A stretch of 64,000 nt of DNA from Desulfurellaceae bacterium bin18 (GCA_002238415.1 MPMI01000001.1:124001-188000), one strand, 5' to 3'. Shown: positions 1-9,981, counted from the stretch's first letter. Notes: generated by a model not told the origin, from the letters alone. Numbers and translations are program-made.

Positions 1-1089
1 GGCCAGGTATTGGACTTGGTTAAAGCGGCTGAAGCAGGCGCGGGGAAAGCGCGGATTGAAAATCGTCCCCTCTGGTGCAATGACCCGTATGGGCCGAAAG
101 ATTCCTTCATTTTGTGGTACCGGGTCGGGATAGGTGGCTTCATCGAGCAGGATGCTGCGCACGATCACATACGAGGCCACCAGGGTGCTGCCTTCAAACG
201 GCACGTTATAGCCGGTTGGCACCTCGGGGCTTGAGCCGGTCAGGTCGATGGTCAGCTCGCTACCTTCCACCCTGACTTTGACACACACGGCCAGCGGTTG
301 CTCTCGGTTGCGACCGTCGTCGTCCAGGTATTGGGTGGGCGCGACATATTCCCCGTCGGGAATTTTTTCGATTTCTTTGCGCAGCATACGCTCGGAGTAG
401 TCCATTAAATCATGGGCCGTATCGAGTACGGTGGTCACTCCGTATTTTTCAACCAGATGCAGAAAACGCTCCCGGCCCAGTTGACAGGCGGCGATCATGG
501 ACTCGATATCCCCGGCGTTCATCTCCGGCGTGCGGACGTTATCCAGAAAGAATTGCCACAGGTCGTCGTTGCGGACTCCTTTGCTGTACAGCTTAATGCC
601 GTTAAACAGGCGGGACTCGGCCCAGACATCAACCACATCAACGTTGAGGCCCGGCGCAGCACCGCCCATATCGAGCAGGTGAGCGGTGACCGCGGCAAAA
701 CCGATCAACTCGCCCTGCCAGAAGACAGGAACGGCAATGCCCAAGTCCGGGGTATGGCTGGCGCCCTGGAAGGGATGGTTATGTAAGATTACATCCCCTT
801 CGTGGATATTGCCCTGAAGGCGTTTCAGGAAACCCCGGATATAGGCCGGCAGGGAGCCCACGTGCATGGGCGAGGTATCACTTTCGCAGATCTCATTGCC
901 TTGAGCGTCGTACAGGCCGGCACCCAGGTCTTCAGACTCGCGGATAATGCTGGAATAGGACATGCGGTAGAGGACGTGCGCCATTTCTTTGGCCGCCGCG
1001 GTAAACGCGCCGCCCAGGACGCGCAGGGTAATCGGGTCGACCGACCGAGGCATACTGTTTGGGGTGCCGTGTCCGTTTGGTGAGGCCAT
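1..1089 (-). CDS. hyuB: Hydantoinase B / oxoprolinase family protein (HyuB), partial
   Basis: Reading inward from an ATG at 1089, the reverse strand stays open to the window edge, giving 363 residues of a protein that is usually 520-600 long, so the C-terminus lies outside the window. The translated start carries the family opening PITLRVLGGAF followed by an RESEDLGAGLYDAQGNE-like stretch and a GDVILHNHPF motif, all typical of N-methylhydantoinase/acetone-carboxylase-type B subunits. A strong GGAGG ribosome binding site sits 7 bases before the ATG. It starts 22 bases after the hyuA stop, so the two are an operon. The pair is expected to form an ATP-dependent enzyme that opens hydantoin or 5-oxoproline rings in the cytosol; the actual substrate cannot be told from sequence. 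Confidence 0.88.
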   Translation of the reverse strand, partial: MASPNGHGTPNSMPRSVDPITLRVLGGAFTAAAKEMAHVLYRMSYSSIIRESEDLGAGLYDAQGNEICESDTSPMHVGSLPAYIRGFLKRLQGNIHEGDVILHNHPFQGASHTPDLGIAVPVFWQGELIGFAAVTAHLLDMGGAAPGLNVDVVDVWAESRLFNGIKLYSKGVRNDDLWQFFLDNVRTPEMNAGDIESMIAACQLGRERFLHLVEKYGVTTVLDTAHDLMDYSERMLRKEIEKIPDGEYVAPTQYLDDDGRNREQPLAVCVKVRVEGSELTIDLTGSSPEVPTGYNVPFEGSTLVASYVIVRSILLDEATYPDPVPQNEGIFRPIRVIAPEGTIFNPRFPRACFSRFNQVQYLA

Positions 1090-1111
1090 CAATTCCCTCC
1101 TCTGCGTGCCC

Positions 1112-3187
1112 CTATTCACACGCGATAATCAAAATGCCCTGCCGATCAACCGCCGCGGATAAGCCAGGGTTGACCACCGTCGTGCTATCGAGCTGTTCAA
1201 TAATAGCGGGGCCGGTGATGATATTTCCGGCTTGCAAGCGCTCTCGATCGTAGAAATTGGTCATAAGTTTTTCCGGTGTCCCGTCCTTATTGAATATCAC
1301 GTCGAGGGTCGCGATTCGGGCCGCGTCCGGGGAGCTGCCTCCGGTTGGAATCTCTTTCAGCTGTAACTCGGGGATTAAGCCCACTCCCTGGACACGAATA
1401 TTCACCAGTTGGATATCGCTGTCCGGAAAGCGCCGGACATACTCACGCTCGTGCGCCTGGTGGAAGGCTTCAGCCGCCTGCTGCTGCCAGTCGGCCGTAA
1501 TCTCGCCGGCTGGTAACTCAACCCGCAGCTCATAGCCCTGGCCGATATAGCGGCAGTCGGCAATACGGCGGATTAATGACTGGTCCGCCCCGAGATTGTC
1601 CGCCCGGAGCCGTTCTGTAGCTTGGCGTTCCAGGGCATCGAAATCAGCGGCCAGCTTGTCGCGATCAAGCGCCGAGAAAAGCTGCATCTCGGTCGTGACA
1701 AACTCGTACACAATATCTGTTGTCAGCAGCCCGAGCGCCGATGTGATGCCGGGATAGCGGGGCACCAGGACGGTGGGGATACGCAGCTCTCGGGCGATAT
1801 CACAGGCAAACAGGGGGCCGGCTCCGCCGGCGGCAACCAGGGCAAAGTCGCGTGGATCATAGCCCTTCTGGACACTGCTGATTTCAATACCCTCAACCAT
1901 GCTCTGGGTGAGAATCCGAACCGCACCCAGGGCGGCTTCCTCCACACCCAGGCCCAGGGGCTGGCACAGTTCTCGTTGGACGGCCTCGGCGGCGAGGCCG
2001 GGTTGGACCCGGACTTGGCCGCCGAGCACATTCTCGGCTCGTAGCCTGCCGAGCACCACCAGCGCATCGGTCGCCGTCGGACGGCTCCCGCCCCTGCCAT
2101 AACACGCCGGACCAGGGTCCGCTCCCGCACTTTTGGGACCAACCCGAAACATGCCGCCCGCGTCAAGATAGGCCAGACTTCCCCCGCCCGCGCCAATCGC
2201 GTCGATCTCGACCATGGGAATCATGGCGTGATAGCCGGCCACTTTGGTGTCGAGGAGATGCTTCATCCGCATCTGCCCGTCCGGCGCAACGCCAATGTCC
2301 GCGGAGGTGCCGCCCACATCAAGGGTAATCACGCTGGGCGAACCAGTCCTCTTGCCAGTCCAAATCCCCCCAATCAGGCCCGCCACCGGTCCGGACATGA
2401 GCAGGTTGACCGGGCGTTGGGCTGCGCCTTCAGCGGTCGCGACCCCGCCGACCGAGGTCATCAGGTGGAGCCCGCCACGTATGCCTCTGTCCATGATCGT
2501 CCGGTCGAGGCGGCGGACGTACCGGCTGACCTGAGGGCCGACATAGGCGTTCAAGCAGACCGTGCTGAATCCTTCGTACTCGCGGTATTGGGGCAGGACC
2601 TCGTGCCGGACGGATAAATAACACTCCGGGTATTCTTCAAGAATGATTTCTTTGGTGCGTTGCTCGTGGGCCGGGTTGAGAAAGGAGAACAGAAAGCACA
2701 CGGCAATGGCCTCCACGCCTTCGTGCTTGAGACGGCGGACGGCCTCACGCACCTCGTCTTCGTCAAGCGGAGTGGACACCTCGCCGTGGGGAGCAATAAC
2801 GCGCTCGCTGATCGGGCGTCGATAGCGTCGGCGGACCAAGGGATATTTCTGCCATGGCACATCCTGGTAGAGGCTGAACGACAACGGGCGCTTGTGGCGG
2901 GCGATATGCAGAATGTCACGATAGCCTTTGGTCGTCAGCATCCCGACCTGCGCTCCGGCGTGTTCCAGCACGATATTGGTGGCAATGGTCGTACCGTGAA
3001 AGAAATGGTCAATCTGAGCGGCCGGAATGCCGACCTGCGCACACAGCGCCTCCACCCCGTCGAGCGTGGCCTGAGAGGGGTCTGCCGGTGTACTCGGCAG
3101 TTTATGGACCACCACCTCGCCCTTGTCCTCATCGACATAGATCAGATCGGTAAATGTTCCACCGACATCGACCCCGACACGTTTCAT
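1112..3187 (-). CDS. hyuA: Hydantoinase A / oxoprolinase family protein (HyuA)
   Basis: 691 residues, full length for the family. The N-terminal ATPase-like fold begins with GVDVGGTFTDL (residues 5-15), followed by FHGTTIATN near residue 65. A second phosphate-binding motif, TLDVGGTSADIGV, lies near residue 290 and a glycine-rich GAGGGSLAYLDAGG segment follows it. These are the marks of the HyuA/acetone carboxylase beta/5-oxoprolinase superfamily (ASKHA fold). Together with HyuB just downstream it should form an ATP-dependent amide-ring hydrolase. The divergently transcribed sodium:alanine-type symporter starts 122 bases away from its ATG, suggesting joint uptake and hydrolysis of an amino-acid-like compound. 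N-methylhydantoin, hydantoin and 5-oxoproline remain equally possible substrates. Confidence 0.92.
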   Translation of the reverse strand: MKRVGVDVGGTFTDLIYVDEDKGEVVVHKLPSTPADPSQATLDGVEALCAQVGIPAAQIDHFFHGTTIATNIVLEHAGAQVGMLTTKGYRDILHIARHKRPLSFSLYQDVPWQKYPLVRRRYRRPISERVIAPHGEVSTPLDEDEVREAVRRLKHEGVEAIAVCFLFSFLNPAHEQRTKEIILEEYPECYLSVRHEVLPQYREYEGFSTVCLNAYVGPQVSRYVRRLDRTIMDRGIRGGLHLMTSVGGVATAEGAAQRPVNLLMSGPVAGLIGGIWTGKRTGSPSVITLDVGGTSADIGVAPDGQMRMKHLLDTKVAGYHAMIPMVEIDAIGAGGGSLAYLDAGGMFRVGPKSAGADPGPACYGRGGSRPTATDALVVLGRLRAENVLGGQVRVQPGLAAEAVQRELCQPLGLGVEEAALGAVRILTQSMVEGIEISSVQKGYDPRDFALVAAGGAGPLFACDIARELRIPTVLVPRYPGITSALGLLTTDIVYEFVTTEMQLFSALDRDKLAADFDALERQATERLRADNLGADQSLIRRIADCRYIGQGYELRVELPAGEITADWQQQAAEAFHQAHEREYVRRFPDSDIQLVNIRVQGVGLIPELQLKEIPTGGSSPDAARIATLDVIFNKDGTPEKLMTNFYDRERLQAGNIITGPAIIEQLDSTTVVNPGLSAAVDRQGILIIACE

Positions 3188-3309
3188 GGCTATGCTGTTT
3201 CCTCGAAGTATGGATTGCAGCCCTTGTACGGCATTCCGGCCTGACTGGTCAAATGCCTGAAAGAGTAAACGTATCCTCCATAGGTACGGGGCTGCGGAAA
3301 CGAGGCACT

Positions 3310-4653
3310 ATGTTGAGCAGCATCGAACACCTCAACAATCTCGTCAACGCGGTGGTCTGGGGCCCGCCCCTGATGGTCCTCCTGATCGGAACCGGGGTGT
3401 ATCTCAGCTTTCGTCTGGGATGGCTCCAACTGACGCACTTTCTCTTGATCTGGCGTTCGACCATGGGCCACCTTTTCTCCGGTCGATCCGAGGCCGACGC
3501 CGGTGAGCTGAGTGCGTTTCAGGCCGTCAGTTCGGCCATGGCGGCAACGGTCGGGGTGGGGAATATCGTCGGGGTCAGTACCGCTCTGTATTGGGGCGGG
3601 CCGGGGGCCTTGTTCTGGATGTGGATAACGGCCGGAGTCGGGATGGCGACCAAGTTCAGCGAGGTCGTGCTGGGCATGAAATATCGCCAGGTCAAGGCGG
3701 ACAGCGGCGAGATTGTCGGCGGTCCGATGTATTATATTGCCGACGGCCTGGGCCGGAAGTGGCTGGCCGGCGCCTATGCCTTTCTGACCGGTGCGGCTGC
3801 GCTGGGTATCGGCAATATGGTCCAGGCGAATACGGTCGCGGCGAGTCTGTATGAAACCTTCAGTCTGCCCCGCCCGATCGCCGGGGGATGCGTGGTCGCT
3901 CTGGTGGCGGTGGTCATCCTGGGCGGGGTGCGGCGCATTGGCCGGACCACCTCATATCTGGTGCCCCTTATGGCCGTGCTCTATCTGGTCGGCGGTGTGG
4001 TGATTCTCCTGCGCTACGCCTCGGCCCTGCCGGACGCGTTCGCGACGATCATCACCTCCGCCTTCACGCCGGCCGCCCCGGTTGGAGCCTGGGGAGGAGC
4101 GACCGTGATGCTGGCTATGCGCTACGGGCTGGCACGCGGCATCTTTTCCAATGAGGCCGGATTGGGTTCTGCCTCCATTGTGCACGCCCAAGCCAAGAAC
4201 ACACCGGTTGGGCAGGGCTTTTGGGGCATGTGGGAAGTGTGTGTGGATACCTTGATTGTCGCCAGCGTCACCGGGCTGGTGATTATGGTGACCGGTGTTC
4301 TCGGCCAGCCGGACACATCTCCGGGGCTGTTGGCCGCGGCGGCCTTTGCCCAGGGTCTGCCCGGTGTGGGAGACTATCTGGTCTTTATCTGTTTGATCCT
4401 GTTTGCCTACAGCACCATGCTGACGTGGAGTTTTTATGGCGGGCAAGCCTGGGAGTATCTGTTCGGTAAGGTAGCGGTGATCCCGTATCGGATCTTGTTT
4501 CTGGTCTTTCTGTATATCGGCGCAACCGGCGGCTTACGGCTGGTCTGGGATGTCTCCGACACGCTGAACGGCATGATGGCCATCCCGAATCTGATTGCGC
4601 TCCTCGTCCTGGCCAAGGTGGTCGTGCGGGAAAAGCAGGCCACCCTCTCGTAA
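3310..4653 (+). CDS. Sodium:alanine/glycine symporter family (AGCS) transporter
   Basis: 447-residue polytopic inner-membrane protein. An upstream in-frame ATG exists at 3154, but it would put 52 arginine-rich residues before the first membrane segment and overlap the divergent hyuA, so the ATG at 3310 is preferred. The AGCS signature is clear: GVGNIVGVSTALYWGGPGA, then MATKFSEVVLGMKYR, and SNEAGLGSASIVHAQA followed by TPVGQGFWGMWEV. The family imports alanine, glycine or related small amino acids with sodium. Being divergent from hyuAB it may bring in a hydantoin-derived or N-methylated amino acid, but that is inference. No terminator is evident before the following restriction genes 37 bases on. 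Confidence 0.9.
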   Translation: MLSSIEHLNNLVNAVVWGPPLMVLLIGTGVYLSFRLGWLQLTHFLLIWRSTMGHLFSGRSEADAGELSAFQAVSSAMAATVGVGNIVGVSTALYWGGPGALFWMWITAGVGMATKFSEVVLGMKYRQVKADSGEIVGGPMYYIADGLGRKWLAGAYAFLTGAAALGIGNMVQANTVAASLYETFSLPRPIAGGCVVALVAVVILGGVRRIGRTTSYLVPLMAVLYLVGGVVILLRYASALPDAFATIITSAFTPAAPVGAWGGATVMLAMRYGLARGIFSNEAGLGSASIVHAQAKNTPVGQGFWGMWEVCVDTLIVASVTGLVIMVTGVLGQPDTSPGLLAAAAFAQGLPGVGDYLVFICLILFAYSTMLTWSFYGGQAWEYLFGKVAVIPYRILFLVFLYIGATGGLRLVWDVSDTLNGMMAIPNLIALLVLAKVVVREKQATLS

Positions 4654-4690
4654 TGGTGCAGAAGGTCACTATTTCTGAAAGGACATAACG

Positions 4691-6919
4691 ATGGGCCGAC
4701 TGAAACGCGCTGAACCCGTCCTCAACGCCGCTGAACAATGGAAAAAGAGATGCCTTTTGGACGGCGGATCAATATTCACGGAAGAACGGCTCTGGAGCCG
4801 AGAAAACTTCGAGCAGTTACGCATTCACTTTGTCGAGAATCCAGACGAGGGACCGGATTCATTCCACGATAAACTGCAACGCCAGCTAGAGCCCGCTTCC
4901 CCGGAGGCGAAACGGCTATGGGCGGAAATGACGTGGGTACTTTATCTGATTGTATCCAGCCTCAAACGGAGGACGAAAGTCTCCGATATCAATATGGTCT
5001 GGGAATGGTCAGGTTCAGCTTTACCAGACGACCATTGGGCGTTGGGTGAAATTCTGGAGCAAGGAATTGTGAATCCGGGTGCAGCCTACAATACGAATAG
5101 GTGGCGTGAATTCGTATTCTTTATTACGGCGATGATTGACTGGTTCTCCCTTTCCGAAGGGAATCGGAAATCGTTGATAAGCGACCCGTGGAGATTCGCA
5201 GAGTGGCTTGAAAAGCGAGAACACGCTCATGCTAGGCAATTTCGGCATGCTTTTCTATTTCTCCTTTTCCCGGATTCGTTCGAATCTATACTGTCAAGGA
5301 AGAATAAGGTGGAAATCGTCAAGGCTTTTTTCCATAAATGGAAGGAGGAATTGGCCGTCGATTACACAGACCGTATTGCTGTGGATCGAGCACTGCTCAA
5401 CGTGCGGGAACGAATCATCGACGAACATCCCGGCCAGGAGATCGACTTCTACCGACCACCATTTTCGGACGTGTGGAAGAGTCCGCCCCCCTCACCGCCA
5501 TCGTCTCCACAAGAGCCGTCGCCAACGGAAGAGAGCGATGAAGCATGGTTTCGACAGCGTTTCGGCGAGGTGGATGTGTGGGCAATCAGTTCCGGCGAGG
5601 GTGCACGACTTTGGCCAGATTTTCAGGAACACGGTATCGCGGCGATCGGATGGGACGAGCTTGGAAACATTGAGACATATGATTCACGAGACGCGGTCCA
5701 TGAAGCGCTGATTGACGGTGGATACGGATCAGACCCGAAAAATAACTCGCGCGCTCTGTGGGAGTTTGCGAACGAAGTCAAGATCGGAGATATCATCATC
5801 GCAAAGAGGGGGAGAAGCAGCATTCTCGGATGGGGAACGGTAACGGGAGAGTATAAACTCGACCCGGATCGTCCTGAGTACCAGAATGTCCGAACCGTCG
5901 AGTGGACGCCCTGCAAAGAACCGATTGCCCTGCCGAAGTCACGCCGGATCGCCAATAAGACACTGACCCGTTTCTCCCCCTATAAGAACTGGCTCCGATT
6001 CGCCTTTGGGCTCATCGAAGGGGAAACGCCGAACGAGAAGGTCGGTCCGGTCCCCTACGACCTCAGCACGGCGTTAGAAGACGTTTTCGTTAGTGAGGAT
6101 CAGTTCAAACGCCTCCTCGACTCCATCAGGCTGCGCAAGAACCTTATCCTGCAAGGTCCGCCCGGCGTCGGTAAGACCTTTATCGCGAGACGGGTCGCGT
6201 GGTGTCTGATCGGACGCAATGACTCACATCCGGTCGAGATGGTACAGTTCCATCAGTCATACGCCTACGAGGACTTCGTACAGGGCTGGAGGCCGACCGA
6301 GAATGGAGGGTTCATGCTCAGAAGCGGTGTGTTCTTCGAGTTCTGTAAACGCGCCGAGGAGCAGTCTGAGACCCCATTCGTCTTTATTATCGATGAGATT
6401 AACCGGGGGAATCTATCCAGAATCTTCGGGGAGCTGCTCATGCTGATCGAAGCGGACAAACGGGGATCGAACTTCGCAATTCCTTTGACGTATAGCGCTG
6501 CTGGAGAACGTTTCTCCGTCCCGGCCAATATGCACCTTCTGGGTTTGATGAACACGGCGGACCGCTCCCTTGCGATGGTTGACTATGCACTGCGCCGCCG
6601 GTTCTCCTTTGAGACTCTGCGACCTGCCTACCATACCGAGAAGTTCAAGGAGTATTTAATAAACAAGGGAGCCGACGAGCCTCTTGTAATGTTAATTGTG
6701 GGCAGAATGTCTGCAATTAACGATCACATTCGAGAGGACAAGGACCTTGGGTCGGGCTTCGAGATTGGACATAGCTACTTCGTTCCCGATGAGGAAGAGA
6801 CGCTGGACGAACGTTGGTTTCACACCATCGTCGATACGCAGATCGAACCGCTCCTGCGCGAGTACTGGTTCGACCGGCCCGAACGTGTCGATGAACTGTT
6901 GACTATTTTGAAGCAGTGA
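4691..6919 (+). CDS. mcrB: McrB-type AAA+ GTPase with internal EVE/PUA-like domain
   Basis: 742 residues. The C-terminal half is an McrB-like AAA+ motor: Walker A GPPGVGKT at residues 489-496, Walker B FIIDEINRGNLSRIFGELL, and the sensor-like LMNTADRSLAMVDYALRRRF stretch that is characteristic of McrB. Residues about 290-430, starting DVWAISSGEGARLWPDF and containing GDIIIAKRGRSSILGWG, look like an EVE/PUA-superfamily modified-base-binding domain. The first 280 residues are alpha-helical and unassigned. In McrBC systems McrB recognises modified cytosine in DNA and moves along it using GTP. The gene overlaps mcrC by four bases (GTGA). A good AGGA ribosome site precedes the ATG. The 5' third is visibly more AT-rich than its neighbours, which fits horizontal transfer. 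Confidence 0.9.
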   Translation: MGRLKRAEPVLNAAEQWKKRCLLDGGSIFTEERLWSRENFEQLRIHFVENPDEGPDSFHDKLQRQLEPASPEAKRLWAEMTWVLYLIVSSLKRRTKVSDINMVWEWSGSALPDDHWALGEILEQGIVNPGAAYNTNRWREFVFFITAMIDWFSLSEGNRKSLISDPWRFAEWLEKREHAHARQFRHAFLFLLFPDSFESILSRKNKVEIVKAFFHKWKEELAVDYTDRIAVDRALLNVRERIIDEHPGQEIDFYRPPFSDVWKSPPPSPPSSPQEPSPTEESDEAWFRQRFGEVDVWAISSGEGARLWPDFQEHGIAAIGWDELGNIETYDSRDAVHEALIDGGYGSDPKNNSRALWEFANEVKIGDIIIAKRGRSSILGWGTVTGEYKLDPDRPEYQNVRTVEWTPCKEPIALPKSRRIANKTLTRFSPYKNWLRFAFGLIEGETPNEKVGPVPYDLSTALEDVFVSEDQFKRLLDSIRLRKNLILQGPPGVGKTFIARRVAWCLIGRNDSHPVEMVQFHQSYAYEDFVQGWRPTENGGFMLRSGVFFEFCKRAEEQSETPFVFIIDEINRGNLSRIFGELLMLIEADKRGSNFAIPLTYSAAGERFSVPANMHLLGLMNTADRSLAMVDYALRRRFSFETLRPAYHTEKFKEYLINKGADEPLVMLIVGRMSAINDHIREDKDLGSGFEIGHSYFVPDEEETLDERWFHTIVDTQIEPLLREYWFDRPERVDELLTILKQ

Positions 6920-7959
6920 AAATCCCCATCGCCAATCTCTACTACTTGTTGTGCTATGCGTGGCGGCACATCAAGGAGACGGACGTCGTCCGGCTGGACG
7001 AGCTTGCCGGGCTGAGCGAAACGCATCATCTGCTCGGCAAGGTCCTGGCGATGGGGACGTTCCGTCTCCTTCGGAGAGGGATCGATCGAGGCTACCGGGA
7101 AATCCGGGAGGATCTTGCGGGTATTCGTGGCAAGCTTTCGGTGAGCGAGACGGCAAAACGGGCGTTACGTTCTCGTGGCCGGGCGGCTTGCGAATTCGAG
7201 GAATTGTCCCACGATGTGCTTCACAATCGTATTCTGCGTTCCACGCTTGCCAATCTCTTGAAACTCCCGGATATGGACAAGGAAGTGCGGACGGAGATCA
7301 GGACCGCGTATCGAAAGCTCGAAGGCATCAGCCTCGTGCGGCTGAGCCGGCGGGTGTTTAGCCAAGTGCAACTCGACCGCAACCGTCACGTCTATCGGTT
7401 CCTGATGTCGGTTTGCCGGTTGATTCACGACTGCTTGGTCGTCGAAGAAAAAACAGGACAGGTAAGATTTCTGGACTTTCGGAAAGATGAGAAGCGAATG
7501 TGGCGTTTATTCGAGGATTTTGTCGTTGCGTTCTTCAGCCGCGAACAGAATGATTTCAAAGTGAATCCCGGCGGACGCGGTATCCGGTGGAACGATGAGG
7601 GCACGAGGGAGCCTTATCGTTTAATGTTGCCCAGGATGGAGGGGGACGTACTCCTCGACTCGCCGAGCCGGAGGATAATTTTGGATTGCAAGTACTATTC
7701 GTCCGCACTTAGCGACTACCACGGGACACAGAAGCTTCGCTCGGACAATCTGTACCAACTGTTAGCATATCTCAGAAACCGCGAAGCCACGGTGCCTGGA
7801 CCTAGACACGAAGGAATCCTGCTCTATCCTGTGGTCAATAAACCTTTGAACGTGGATGTTCGCTTGGAGGGATTTTCTATCCGAGCACGGGGAATCGATC
7901 TTGCACAGAACTGGCAGAATATTCGCGAGGATATGCTTGCATTCCTCGCCCCCCAGTAA
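6916..7959 (+). CDS. mcrC: McrC restriction endonuclease subunit
   Basis: 347 residues, starting at a GTG whose last two bases share the mcrB TGA stop, a standard translational coupling. The N-terminus IPIANLYYLLCYAW is the McrC signature, and the C-terminal third has a PD-(D/E)XK nuclease core: D244 in EGDVLL and D257-x-K259 in ILDCKYY, followed by NLYQLLAYL. McrC binds the McrB ring and supplies the cutting activity against DNA carrying modified cytosine. The set is compact, with no accompanying specificity gene, and it is flanked by metabolic genes on both sides, so it looks like a self-contained two-gene defence cassette. Confidence 0.92.
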   Translation: MKIPIANLYYLLCYAWRHIKETDVVRLDELAGLSETHHLLGKVLAMGTFRLLRRGIDRGYREIREDLAGIRGKLSVSETAKRALRSRGRAACEFEELSHDVLHNRILRSTLANLLKLPDMDKEVRTEIRTAYRKLEGISLVRLSRRVFSQVQLDRNRHVYRFLMSVCRLIHDCLVVEEKTGQVRFLDFRKDEKRMWRLFEDFVVAFFSREQNDFKVNPGGRGIRWNDEGTREPYRLMLPRMEGDVLLDSPSRRIILDCKYYSSALSDYHGTQKLRSDNLYQLLAYLRNREATVPGPRHEGILLYPVVNKPLNVDVRLEGFSIRARGIDLAQNWQNIREDMLAFLAPQ

Positions 7960-7985
7960 TCAATCTCGCTTAGGGTGCGTCTCGT

Positions 7986-8639
7986 CTACACGTCGAAGCG
8001 CGCCTGCATCCGCTCCCACCAGCGGGCCAGGGACGGAGTTGCGTCAAATAGCGGCTCGTCGCTCACCCGCATCGCGAAGGTGAACGAGCCGAACAGGCAC
8101 ACGTCGGCATAGGTAAACACCTCAAACAGATACTCATGGCCCAGGGCGACGGCCTCCAGGTCGGCCAGGACGGATTTGAGACGGGGGCGAAAGTCGTCGC
8201 GTCTGGTGGCAATGTCTTCAAGCGTCGCGCCGAGCCGGGCTTCCCGGTTTTCCCGGAAGTAGTCACGATCCACCGGCTCAATCTTTTCAAAGATGTCATG
8301 CACCAGGACCGGAAAGAGCGCCGGATGGAGCGTATTGTCGATATATAGATTAAAGAACCGACAGGCCTCTTTCATGCCCGGACCGGGGAAGAGCTTGGCC
8401 TCCGGATAGTGGTCTTCCAAATACTCGGCGATTTTCCACGAATCGGAGACAACCGTATCGTTGTCCCTGATGACCGGCACTCGGTCCTGCTTGGAAAAAG
8501 CCAGCTTGTCTTTATCGCAGAAGCGAATCGGGAGCGTGGTATAGTCCAAGCCCTTGTAGCGTAAGGCTGCTTTGGTCCGCGAACAGAACGGGCTAAAACG
8601 CAAACTATCCGCTCCGGCCAGGTCGTAGACTTCGATCAT
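7986..8639 (-). CDS. Glutathione S-transferase-like protein
   Basis: 217 residues from an ATG at 8639 preceded by GAGAGGAG; an upstream in-frame ATG at 8678 lacks this site. The N-terminus MIEVYDLAGADSLRFSPFCSR is a thioredoxin-fold GST N-domain with a Cys in the SPFCSRTK segment, and VPVIRDNDTVVSDSWKIAEYL is the usual glutathione-binding cis-Pro/Asp-Ser region. A helical C-domain follows, ending with a LARWWERMQAR segment. It may conjugate or transfer glutathione to an electrophilic metabolite. It is convergent with mcrC and divergent from the thiolase gene, so no operon partner indicates its substrate. Confidence 0.83.
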   Translation of the reverse strand: MIEVYDLAGADSLRFSPFCSRTKAALRYKGLDYTTLPIRFCDKDKLAFSKQDRVPVIRDNDTVVSDSWKIAEYLEDHYPEAKLFPGPGMKEACRFFNLYIDNTLHPALFPVLVHDIFEKIEPVDRDYFRENREARLGATLEDIATRRDDFRPRLKSVLADLEAVALGHEYLFEVFTYADVCLFGSFTFAMRVSDEPLFDATPSLARWWERMQARFDV

Positions 8640-8783
8640 GGGGTTCTCCTCTCTGAGCGCGTATTTCGTCATTTCCAATAAAGAGGACAGAAGTCAAGGC
8701 ACAGGCCCGGTTGGCGGAAGGGCCCGCCTGGGATAGGCTGGCGTGAACGTCGGACGAGACCAGGAACAAAGGAGGCCATATTC

Positions 8784-9959
8784 ATGCGAGAAGCCGTTAT
8801 TGTATCATCCGCCCGGACCGGCATTGGCAAAGCCTTTCGGGGCAGCCTGAATAAAACCAGCGGCGCGACCCTGGGCGCGCATGTCATTAAAAATGCGGTC
8901 GAGCGGGCCGGGGTGGAACCGGCAGAGGTTGAAGACGTGGTTTTCGGCTGTGGACTGCCGGAAGGTTCAACCGGGCATAATGTGGCGCGAACCTCGGCTG
9001 TGAAAGCCGGCCTGCCCGTGACCACCTCCGGCATGACCATTAACCGCTACTGTTCCTCCGGTCTGCAGGCGATCAGCACCGCGGCCAACCGAATTATCGT
9101 CGATGGGGCCGACGTCATGGTGGCCGGCGGGGTCGAGTCGATCAGCCTGGTCCAAACCAACCTGAATACCAAGAATTTTGTTGACGGCTGGCTCATGGAC
9201 AACAAGCCCGAGATCTATTTCCCCATGTTGAAAACGGCCGAGATTGTCGCCCAGCGCTATCAGGTCTCGCGTGAGTCGCAGGATGAGTATGCCCTGGCCA
9301 GCCAGCAACGGACTGCGGCCGGCCAAGAGACGGGCAAATTCGACGACGAGATCGTGCCCATCACCACGGTCATGGACGTGACCAACAAGGAAACGGGCGA
9401 GGTCACGCAAAAAGAGGTCACGCTCTCTCGGGATGAGGGCAATCGGCCCACGACCAATATGGATGGGCTCTCAGCGCTTCCGTCGGTGACCGAGGGATCG
9501 ATTACCGCCGGTAATTCCAGCCAGCTGTCCGACGGGGCGGCTGCGGTGGTGTTGATGGAAGCCAAAGAGGCCGAGAAGCGCGGCCAGCAACCTCTGGGCC
9601 TCTACAAAGGGCTGGTCGCCTCCGGCTGTGAGCCGGATGAAATGGGGATCGGTCCGGTTTTCGCCATTCCCAAGCTGCTTGAGCGCCACGGCCTGGCGCT
9701 GGACGATATTGATCTGTGGGAACTCAACGAAGCCTTTGCCGTGCAGACAGTCTATTGCCGCGACCGCCTCGGTATTTCTATGGAGAACTATAATGTGAAC
9801 GGCGGCTCCATCTCGATCGGCCATCCCTACGGCATGACCGGCGCCCGTCAGGTCGGACATATCCTGCGCGAGGGCAAACGGCGGGGTGCCAAGAATGTGG
9901 TGGTGACCATGTGTGTCGGTGGCGGAATGGGCGTGGCCGGGTTGTTTGAGGTGTTGTAG
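8784..9959 (+). CDS. Thiolase family protein (acetyl-CoA acyltransferase)
   Basis: 391 residues, typical thiolase length. The acyl-accepting cysteine is Cys90 in [12 protein letters not shown]. The C-terminal catalytic pair is His347 in [10 protein letters not shown] and Cys377 in TMCVGGGMG. Thiolases cleave 3-ketoacyl-CoA with CoA in beta-oxidation or run the reverse condensation. The motif is HPYG rather than the common HPLG/HPIG, a minor variation. AAAGGAGG stands about 10 bases before the ATG. It is a single-gene unit here, so whether it serves fatty-acid, aromatic or other CoA-ester breakdown is open. Confidence 0.93.
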   Translation: MREAVIVSSARTGIGKAFRGSLNKTSGATLGAHVIKNAVERAGVEPAEVEDVVFGCGLPEGSTGHNVARTSAVKAGLPVTTSGMTINRYCSSGLQAISTAANRIIVDGADVMVAGGVESISLVQTNLNTKNFVDGWLMDNKPEIYFPMLKTAEIVAQRYQVSRESQDEYALASQQRTAAGQETGKFDDEIVPITTVMDVTNKETGEVTQKEVTLSRDEGNRPTTNMDGLSALPSVTEGSITAGNSSQLSDGAAAVVLMEAKEAEKRGQQPLGLYKGLVASGCEPDEMGIGPVFAIPKLLERHGLALDDIDLWELNEAFAVQTVYCRDRLGISMENYNVNGGSISIGHPYGMTGARQVGHILREGKRRGAKNVVVTMCVGGGMGVAGLFEVL

Positions 9960-9981
9960 CGCGTCGGGTCTACGAAAACCC

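Noticed and set aside
1622..2617. Long forward-strand frames opposite hyuA
   Set aside because: Shadow frames of a GC-rich gene on the other strand, with no homology-like motifs.
3154..3309. Upstream extension of the sodium:alanine symporter
   Set aside because: Adds an arginine-rich, non-family N-terminus and overlaps the divergent hyuA gene; the ATG at 3310 fits the family start.
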